A stretch of 10,398 bases of DNA, taken from the NCBI GenBank assembly GCA_934675045.1, contig CAKUPI010000049.1, positions 1-10,398 on the forward strand, in the 5' to 3' direction. Shown here one piece after another: positions 1 through 3,920 of the stretch (position 1 is its first letter; every line of letters starts with the position of its first letter). The stretch is from an uncultured Eubacteriales bacterium (GTDB lineage: Bacteria; Bacillota; Clostridia; Oscillospirales; Butyricicoccaceae). Both the position numbers and the translations under genes were made by a program. The notes under the pieces are model-generated. The model did no database searches. It saw nothing but the letters and a program-made list of their open reading frames with translations, and was not told where the DNA came from.

Positions 1-747
1 GCGGCCGCGGCAATGGCCAGCCACGGCATTACGGTTTTTCTGTGTGACGAAAAGCATCTGCCGAACAGCCAGATACTTCCCATCAACCGGTACTGCCGTC
101 AGCGCAAGCTGCTGATGGCACAATACGAAATGGGCAAACCCCTGCAAAAGCAGCTGTGGCAGCAAATCATCAGCCAGAAAATATGGAATCAATCTGAGTG
201 CCTGCGGTTAAGCGGGAAAGCGGGCTGGGAGGAGCTTCGCCAAATGGCGGGCAGGGTTCTTTCCAATGACAGCGACAACCGGGAAGCGGTTGCCGCGGCC
301 TGTTACTTCCCTTCCCTGTTCGGAAGCCGCTTTTTCCGAGGCTCCGATGATTCGAGAAACGCGGCGCTGAATTACGGCTATGCGATCCTGCGCGGCGCGA
401 TTGCAAGGAATCTTGTTATTCACGGTTTGGAGCCGTGCATGGGGCTGCATCATCGAAGCGAGCTGAACAATTTCAACCTTGCCGATGATCTCATCGAGCC
501 GTTTCGGCCTATTGTAGACTTGTTTGTATTTCAGCACTTTGCGGAAAATGACGATGTACTGACGCCGCGGCAGAAGGCGAGCCTTTTTAATCTTACCAAT
601 TATCTTGTCAAACAGGCAGGGAAACAGTACCGCGTCATGTTGTCCATAAGTCGAAGCTGCACTGCGCTGGCGGCCAGCATCGCGGAGCAAAAGCTTCTTT
701 TGGAGCTGCCGGAACTGATTCCGCTGGAGCTGCATCGGTATGAATAG
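1..747 (+). CDS. cas1: CRISPR-associated endonuclease Cas1, type II (5'-truncated)
   Basis: Cas1 is the integrase of the Cas1-Cas2 complex that inserts new spacers at the leader end of the array. The reading frame is open from base 1, so the true start lies outside the window; type II Cas1 is usually about 290-300 residues and roughly 248 are present. Counting from the Met at base 13, the visible hallmarks are FLCDEKHLP (9-17), the first metal ligand region DNREAVAAACYFPSLFG with Glu91, the GLHHRSE segment with His146, and FNLADDLIEPFRP with Glu162. These are the Glu/His/acidic metal-binding positions of the family, and all are intact. The gene overlaps cas2 by 8 bases, so the two are translationally coupled. 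The type II assignment comes from the overall Cas1 sequence and from the absence of other cas genes downstream. Confidence 0.95.
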   Translation, partial: AAAAMASHGITVFLCDEKHLPNSQILPINRYCRQRKLLMAQYEMGKPLQKQLWQQIISQKIWNQSECLRLSGKAGWEELRQMAGRVLSNDSDNREAVAAACYFPSLFGSRFFRGSDDSRNAALNYGYAILRGAIARNLVIHGLEPCMGLHHRSELNNFNLADDLIEPFRPIVDLFVFQHFAENDDVLTPRQKASLFNLTNYLVKQAGKQYRVMLSISRSCTALAASIAEQKLLLELPELIPLELHRYE

Positions 748-1060
748 GCTTATGAGAATTCTGGTGATGTTTGACCTGCCGGTCAAGACAAAGACGGAGC
801 GCCGCAGCGCAACGCAGTTTCGCAACTTCCTGACGGGAGACGGATACCACATGGTACAGTATTCGGTCTACGCACGTATTTGCAACGGCAGAGATTCGGT
901 AGAAACGCATAAACGGCGAATTGTATCCGCGCTCCCGTCAAAGGGCTCTGTGCGAATGCTGGTGATTACGGAAAAGCAGTATGGCGCAATTGAGCTGTTG
1001 GTCGGCAAACCTACGCCATACGATAAACCGCAGCAATTCGAACAGCTCATGATTTTTTAA
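740..1060 (+). CDS. cas2: CRISPR-associated protein Cas2
   Basis: This 106-residue protein has the size and fold pattern of Cas2, the structural dimer that bridges two Cas1 dimers during spacer integration. The N-terminal beta strand RILVMFDLP carries the conserved Asp (residue 12), followed by a ferredoxin-like pattern with RNFLTGDGYHMVQYSVYARIC and a C-terminal VRMLVITEKQYGAIELLVG segment. The start at 740 overlaps the cas1 stop; an in-frame Met at base 752 (MRILVMFDLP) is an alternative start that would leave the core intact. Nothing coding lies between its stop and the terminator at 1063, so there is no csn2 (II-A) or cas4 (II-B) on this side, which favours subtype II-C. The gene is transcribed towards the array, whereas the crRNAs are predicted to be transcribed the other way. 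Confidence 0.93.
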   Translation: MNRLMRILVMFDLPVKTKTERRSATQFRNFLTGDGYHMVQYSVYARICNGRDSVETHKRRIVSALPSKGSVRMLVITEKQYGAIELLVGKPTPYDKPQQFEQLMIF

Positions 1061-1062
1061 CA

Positions 1063-1103
1063 AAAATAAAGAACGGTTTCCTAATGAAACCGTTCTTTAT
1101 TTT
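1063..1103. terminator. Strong bidirectional rho-independent terminator between cas2 and the CRISPR array
   Basis: Bases 1063-1080 and 1086-1103 form a perfect 18-bp stem with a 5-base loop (CTAAT). The GC-rich part AACGGTTTC is flanked by A-rich and T-rich arms, giving a U-run on either strand. It begins 2 bases after the cas2 stop codon. It can end the cas1-cas2 transcript on the plus strand and the crRNA precursor on the minus strand, which converge here. Confidence 0.9.
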
Positions 1104-1174
1104 GGCAGTTTTCCCGTTTTCTCGTCAGGTAACGAGAAGAAAAATGCTCAATTTGCGTCCCCAATGATCTGACG
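1104..1174. promoter_or_regulatory. Putative CRISPR leader (cas2-proximal flank of the array)
   Basis: These 71 bases separate the terminator from the first repeat. They contain a 7-bp hairpin (1119-1125 with 1132-1138, loop CAGGTA) and an A-rich stretch. The cas2-proximal repeats share a substitution that the distal ones lack, and the broken repeat is at the other end, so this flank is the likely integration leader. In crRNA orientation it lies at the 3' end of the array, as reported for II-C systems. I saw no anti-repeat here, so no tracrRNA is called. Confidence 0.55.
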
Positions 1175-1183
1175 ATTATACCA
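1175..1183 (-). promoter_or_regulatory. Extended -10 promoter inside the CRISPR repeat (first of five identical copies)
   Basis: On the minus strand the repeat ends TGGTATAAT, a perfect TGn-TATAAT extended -10. Identical copies sit at 1241-1249, 1307-1315, 1373-1381 and 1439-1447, with a weakened copy at 1505-1513. Each would start transcription a few bases into the adjoining spacer on its low-coordinate side; the copy listed here would start in the leader instead. In Neisseria meningitidis and Campylobacter jejuni II-C arrays, repeat-encoded promoters of this kind make individual crRNAs; applying this here is inference from sequence likeness. Other genes in the window also appear to use TGGTATAA-type boxes (6308-6316). 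Confidence 0.7.
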
Positions 1184-1504
1184 CTACGAGAGAGAATTGG
1201 GAACTACGACCATCGACAAGGTGCGGGAGTATGTGCAGCAATTATACCACTACGAGAGAGAATTGGGAACTACGACATGCCCCGCACAGGTGCCGGTACA
1301 GGCCGTATTATACCACTACGAGAGAGAATTGGGAACTACGACCCACACGCCGCTGTAAATACCAACTACAGTATTATACCACTACGAAAGAGAATTGGGA
1401 ACTACGACTCTTCAAAAAAGCGCATGGCGTCCTCTGCGATTATACCACTACGAAAGAGAATTGGGAACTACGACGAGTATCTCTATCGAGTACCAAGCAT
1501 TATG

Positions 1505-1540
1505 ATTACACCACGATTCGCCGACCGAGCGAGCTGAACG
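1505..1540 (-). repeat. Degenerate/truncated terminal CRISPR repeat
   Basis: The expected sixth repeat position matches the repeat at nine of its first ten bases on the plus strand (ATTACACCAC against ATTATACCAC). From about base 1515 it is replaced by unrelated sequence that belongs to the downstream repeat module (motif at 1519-1533). In crRNA orientation the part kept is the 3' end, which is the promoter-bearing end (TGGTGTAAT, one change from TGGTATAAT). The spacer beside it (1475-1504) may therefore still be expressed, though from a weakened -10. This is the trailer end of the array. Confidence 0.8.
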
Positions 1541-1576
1541 ATCGGGGACTCCGCAAAATCCGCAGATTTTGTGGAG
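1519..1576. repeat. Repeat module A: 15-bp motif plus hairpin
   Basis: The 15-bp motif CGCCGACCGAGCGAG (1519-1533) recurs exactly at 1799-1813. Here it is followed by a hairpin with arms 1549-1560 (CTCCGCAAAATC) and 1565-1576 (GATTTTGTGGAG), loop CGCA, and one G-T pair. The module abuts the broken CRISPR repeat. Its nature is unknown: a palindromic intergenic repeat family, a small mobile element end, or a structured RNA. Confidence 0.6.
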
Positions 1577-1932
1577 CGCTTTCCCTGCGGGGGACGGGGA
1601 GGTTTGTGCTTTTTGTTGCGGCAAAAAGCACAAAAAACCGCTTTAAGACCGCGGGGCTCAGCTGTGGTAAGGTCGTGGAGCCCCGCACCCCTCCGACGAA
1701 GGTGGTAGGGCAAACGCGGCGACCGGGGAAGTCAGCAGGGAACCGCTGCGTACCACGAGCCACCGCGCCCGGGTGCCGGCGTACGCGCAGGGAGGCTGCG
1801 CCGACCGAGCGAGTGAAATAAACGGAGTCCCCGCTGAAACCCGGCGAAGCGGTTTCAGTGGGGCAAGGCTTTGCGCAGGGTGCTTGCACTCAACCCCCAC
1901 AGGCCGGCTGTGTCGCTGAACACGGCAGGCCG
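1541..1932. other. Non-coding, hairpin-rich intergenic stretch
   Basis: No frame here looks like a protein; the open frames have no plausible ribosome site or recognisable sequence. Besides modules A and B it holds a perfect 13-bp hairpin (1603-1615 with 1622-1634, loop TTGCGG) and a 9-bp inverted repeat GCGGGGCTC/GAGCCCCGC (1651-1659, 1678-1686). A 10-bp inverted repeat, GGGGACTCCG (1544-1553) with CGGAGTCCCC (1823-1832), nearly spans the stretch. The density of pairable segments suggests a decayed or miniature mobile element or a structured RNA; neither is proven. Confidence 0.5.
1799..1863. repeat. Repeat module B: same 15-bp motif plus a covarying hairpin
   Basis: The motif at 1799-1813 is identical to that of module A and is followed, at a similar distance, by a hairpin with arms 1829-1841 (CCCCGCTGAAACC) and 1851-1863 (GGTTTCAGTGGGG) around a 9-base loop. 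The arms differ from those of module A yet remain paired, including a G-T pair at the same relative place. The hairpin lies about 70 bases past the end of the DUF2442 gene and could also act as a processing or termination structure for it, although no U-run follows. Confidence 0.6.
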
Positions 1933-2193
1933 TCAAGCAGGGGTAGAGACCGATTGCCCGTGTGACCACAGCTCATTACAGCTCAGGTCAAGCTCATCGT
2001 TCCACGAAATGCCGTATCCGCCGGCATCGACGCACACCTGCTCGAACAGGCCGGGAATATCACGGAGGGCCTGAAAACCGTCAACCTGCGCAAAGAGGGG
2101 CGCTGCGTCGTATTCCTTGGCCGTGCCGCAGCAGAAATGCACAAGCAGACGGAAATTGGGCTGCGGGGTTACACTTTTGACTTTGTAAAACAT
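1933..2193 (-). CDS. Small DUF2442-family protein
   Basis: This 86-residue protein matches the DUF2442 pattern: an N-terminal beta strand region (VKSVTPQPNFRLLVHFCCG), a YDAAPLF segment like the family's 'yDl.pl', ALRDIPGLFEQVCVD, and a C-terminal ISWNDELDLSCNELW block (family: 'i.W.n..Dl..d.Ly..g'). Length is normal for the family. The start is supported by AAAGGAG (complement of 2201-2207) 7 bases upstream of the ATG. DUF2442 proteins have no firm biochemical role; many are encoded next to a DUF4160 gene in pairs proposed to be toxin-antitoxin-like. No DUF4160 gene is visible on either side here, so the gene is solitary. It reads towards the CRISPR array on the same strand as the crRNAs. 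Confidence 0.8.
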   Translation of the reverse strand: MFYKVKSVTPQPNFRLLVHFCCGTAKEYDAAPLFAQVDGFQALRDIPGLFEQVCVDAGGYGISWNDELDLSCNELWSHGQSVSTPA

Positions 2194-2230
2194 GATTTAG
2201 CTCCTTTCAGGTGGGGCGAAAGCCCCGCGC

Positions 2231-2239
2231 CTTATACCA
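2231..2239 (-). promoter_or_regulatory. Candidate extended -10 promoter for the DUF2442 gene
   Basis: On the minus strand the sequence is TGGTATAAG, an extended -10 with one mismatch, 38 bases before the DUF2442 start. No convincing -35 is seen at 17-18 bases. The predicted transcript would begin close to a small hairpin (GGGGC-TTTC-GCCCC, 2213-2226), just before the ribosome site. Confidence 0.4.
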
Positions 2240-2473
2240 GCGGGGGCAGCTTTATGGGATGCGATCATGGAAACATCATGGAGAATAGAGGAAACGGATA
2301 CGAAGGAGCAGAGGAAATACGTCATCGTATCGGGCGGCCGGGAGATGGAGCGCAGGAACCCCAAGGACAAGCTGCCGCTGGCTGTATATCCTGCACGCCG
2401 GGTGAAGGGTTTACCGCCTTTGCCAAAGCAGACACGGGGTTTCACTTCGGGAGCAGAGAGCAGGCCGCCGCAT
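2240..2473. other. Intergenic stretch without a recognisable gene
   Basis: Plus-strand frames are open through this stretch, and one (from an ATG at 2267) runs in frame into the secreted-protein gene at 2552. It lacks a ribosome site and would bury a clear signal peptide 95 residues inside the protein, so it is not called. Fragments such as a lysine/arginine-rich stretch near 2344-2430 could be remains of an older gene, but nothing is recognisable. No RNA gene is seen. Confidence 0.4.
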
Positions 2474-2502
2474 TTGAAATTGCCGGGCGGACATGATAAA
2501 AT
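2474..2502 (+). promoter_or_regulatory. Sigma-A-type promoter for the secreted protein/SLOG operon
   Basis: TTGAAA (2474-2479) and TAAAAT (2497-2502) are 17 bases apart, each one mismatch from consensus. The predicted start is near 2509, leaving a leader of roughly 40 bases before GAGG (2542-2545) and the ATG at 2552. It supports starting the gene at 2552 and not further upstream. Confidence 0.7.
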
Positions 2503-2551
2503 AGGCTTTGCAACTACGCTTCGGCCGCAGGGCCGGGAATTGAGGAAGCGC

Positions 2552-3397
2552 ATGAAAAAAACCCTTTGCCTGCTGTTCGTCTGCCTGCTGCTCACACTGC
2601 CCGTCTCGGCGGGCTTTTCCCTGGCCCCGCACCGCTTCGACAAAGCCGGTCTGGAGCTGTCGCTGCCCGCGGGCGATCGCTGGGTGCTGCTGACCCCCGA
2701 CGTGCAGGAGGGCGACCCCGCCATCGATTTTTTCGGGGCCGACCTTGAAACGCTGCAAAAGACCCTGCGGCAGGCCGACATCTGCTTCGAGGCCGTCACG
2801 CGGGATCAGCAGCAGGAAATCACCGTCATCGTTTCGCGCGGCAGAGACACCCGCCGCACCTTCAACTACGCCGATGTCGGCGACGAGGAGCTGCTCCGGC
2901 AGGGGCAGGCCTATGTTGAGCAGGATTTCAGCGAGCAGTCCCCCGGCCTTGACTATCTCTCCTGCGAGTTGGCGCCGTCGGGCGATCTGCTGTACCTCCG
3001 CTTTGCCGGTCAGGTCGTCGGCGAGGCATCCGACAGCCGCTTTGTCCAGTACATCACCATTTACAACGGCTGGATGGTCAACATCGCCCTGCACTCCTTT
3101 GACGGGCAGATGTCCGCAGAGCACGAGCAGCTCATCGCCGGCATCGCCTCCAGCCTGCGCTTTGACGCCGCGCTCAGCAAATGGCAGGACGCGCAGCGCT
3201 ACATCGACGCCGCCGTCACGGCCGGCGTCATGACGCTGGCCGTTTTGTCCGCCGTCTGGCTTTTCCGCAGGAAAAAGCCGCTGAAGCAGCAGGGCAATGC
3301 CCGCAAAAAGGCGGAAAAGCCGCGCGTTGTCGACGACGCCGAGCTGCTTTTGTCCCCCGGGGACCGGGCGGACGGCGGCGGGGACAAGCCGCAATGA
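2552..3397 (+). CDS. Secreted, C-terminally membrane-anchored protein of unknown function
   Basis: I do not recognise a named family. The 281-residue product begins with a clear signal peptide (MKK, hydrophobic 4-18, likely cleavage after VSA near 20). An extracytoplasmic domain of about 195 residues follows, containing LPAGDRWVLLTPD, a DLETLQKTLRQADICFEAV segment and an alternating beta-rich part (DLLYLRFAGQVV, FVQYITIYNGWMVNIAL). One transmembrane helix (219-238, GVMTLAVLSAVWLF) is followed by a strongly basic stop-transfer stretch RRKKPLKQ and a charged cytoplasmic tail. This is a type I topology. The part from 32 to 205 resembles small extracellular domains of lipid- or stress-related proteins in Clostridia only in general style. 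The start at 2552 is set by the signal peptide, GAGG 6 bases upstream and the promoter at 2474-2502. Its stop overlaps the start of the SLOG gene (ATGA), so the two are coupled. Confidence 0.8.
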   Translation: MKKTLCLLFVCLLLTLPVSAGFSLAPHRFDKAGLELSLPAGDRWVLLTPDVQEGDPAIDFFGADLETLQKTLRQADICFEAVTRDQQQEITVIVSRGRDTRRTFNYADVGDEELLRQGQAYVEQDFSEQSPGLDYLSCELAPSGDLLYLRFAGQVVGEASDSRFVQYITIYNGWMVNIALHSFDGQMSAEHEQLIAGIASSLRFDAALSKWQDAQRYIDAAVTAGVMTLAVLSAVWLFRRKKPLKQQGNARKKAEKPRVVDDAELLLSPGDRADGGGDKPQ

Positions 3398-3858
3398 GCA
3401 TCTGTATGCTTTCGGGCCACCGGCGCCTGCCCCCGGACGGCGGCGCGCTGCGCAAAAGGCTGGACGCCCGCATCGATGCGCTGTGCCAGAGGGGGGTTAC
3501 CGAGTTTCTTTCGGGCGGCGCGCTGGGCTTTGACCTTCTGGCCGCCGAGGCCGTGCTCGAGGCGCGGCGGCGCTACCCGCAGGTCTCGCTGACCATGGTA
3601 CTCCCCTGCCGCAACCAGCCCGACCGCTATCCGCAGGGGCAAAAGCTCCGCTATGCGGGGATTCTGACGCGCGCGCAGCGGGTGGACTGCCTGTCCGAGT
3701 TCTATTACGACGGCTGCATGCTGATGCGCAACCGCGCCATGGCCGAACGCGCCGACCTCTGCCTGTGCTACCTGGCCGCCTCGCGCGGCGGAACGGCCCA
3801 TGCCGTGGCCATTGCCGCGGCACGCGGGCTTCCCATCATCAATCTGGCGCTGGAATAG
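3394..3858 (+). CDS. YpsA/DUF1273-like SLOG-superfamily protein
   Basis: This 154-residue soluble protein has the Rossmann-like SLOG fold of the YpsA (DUF1273) group, related to DprA and LOG proteins, which bind nucleotides or nucleotide-derived ligands. Visible motifs are SGHR (7-10), the glycine-rich loop LSGGALGFDLLAAE (39-52), PCRNQPDRYP (71-80), the NR pair in LMRNRAMAERADLCLCYL (110-127), and GGTAHAVAIAAARGLPIINL (132-151), which is the family's GGT signature. The domain is complete, and no extra catalytic domain is fused. Bacillus subtilis YpsA and its Staphylococcus aureus relative have been linked to cell division and stress, but the ligand here is unknown. The start ATG overlaps the previous stop by four bases, so its dose is probably tied to that of the membrane protein. 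Confidence 0.85.
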   Translation: MSICMLSGHRRLPPDGGALRKRLDARIDALCQRGVTEFLSGGALGFDLLAAEAVLEARRRYPQVSLTMVLPCRNQPDRYPQGQKLRYAGILTRAQRVDCLSEFYYDGCMLMRNRAMAERADLCLCYLAASRGGTAHAVAIAAARGLPIINLALE

Positions 3859-3862
3859 ACAA

Positions 3863-3900
3863 AAAACGGGTTTCATCCTTTGGGGGATGGAACCCGTTTT
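3863..3900. terminator. Bidirectional rho-independent terminator between convergent genes
   Basis: Arms 3863-3878 and 3885-3900 form a 16-bp stem with one G-T pair and a 6-base loop. The ends are AAAA and TTTT, so either strand gives a U-run. It lies 5 bases after the SLOG stop and 20 bases past the end of the convergent pyruvyl transferase/FrhB gene, serving both. Confidence 0.88.
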
Positions 3901-3920
3901 GCACAGCAAAGCGCCCTGTT

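Larger units (their letters stand above)
1175..1540 (-). CRISPR. Type II-C CRISPR array: five intact 36-bp repeats, five 30-bp spacers, one degenerate terminal repeat
   Basis: Intact repeats lie at 1175-1210, 1241-1276, 1307-1342, 1373-1408 and 1439-1474. Spacers are exactly 30 bases each: 1211-1240, 1277-1306, 1343-1372, 1409-1438 and 1475-1504. On the minus strand the repeat starts GTCGTAGTTCCC and ends GTGGTATAAT, closely resembling known II-C repeats (G-T-x-G-T-A-G-x-T-CCC start, ACAAT/TATAAT end), so crRNAs are predicted from the minus strand. Repeats 1-3 read ACGAGAGAG where repeats 4-5 read ACGAAAGAG (plus strand), a single G/A difference that marks array growth from the cas2 side. The array is short. 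The five spacers are all different and I see no match to them elsewhere in this window. Plus-strand reading frames across the array are artefacts of its 66-bp periodicity (divisible by three). Confidence 0.96.

Noticed and set aside
1104..1174. tracrRNA next to the array
   Set aside because: I looked for an anti-repeat (complement of GTCGTAGTTCCC or a near match) here and in 1541-1932 and saw none, so the tracrRNA is more likely upstream of cas9 outside the window.
1211..1306. Spacers 1 and 2 read as open codons (for example IDKVREYVQ), hinting at phage coding targets
   Set aside because: Thirty bases are too few to conclude anything; a database search against phage and plasmid sequences would be needed.
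1231..1821. Long plus-strand open frame across the array with a repeating YTTTRENWELR-like peptide
   Set aside because: It is translation of the 66-bp CRISPR unit, which is a multiple of three; there is no ribosome site, and the same happens in a second frame (from 1277).
2267..2551. 95-codon in-frame N-terminal extension of the secreted-protein gene
   Set aside because: No ribosome site at 2267; a clear signal peptide, GAGG and a promoter place the start at 2552.
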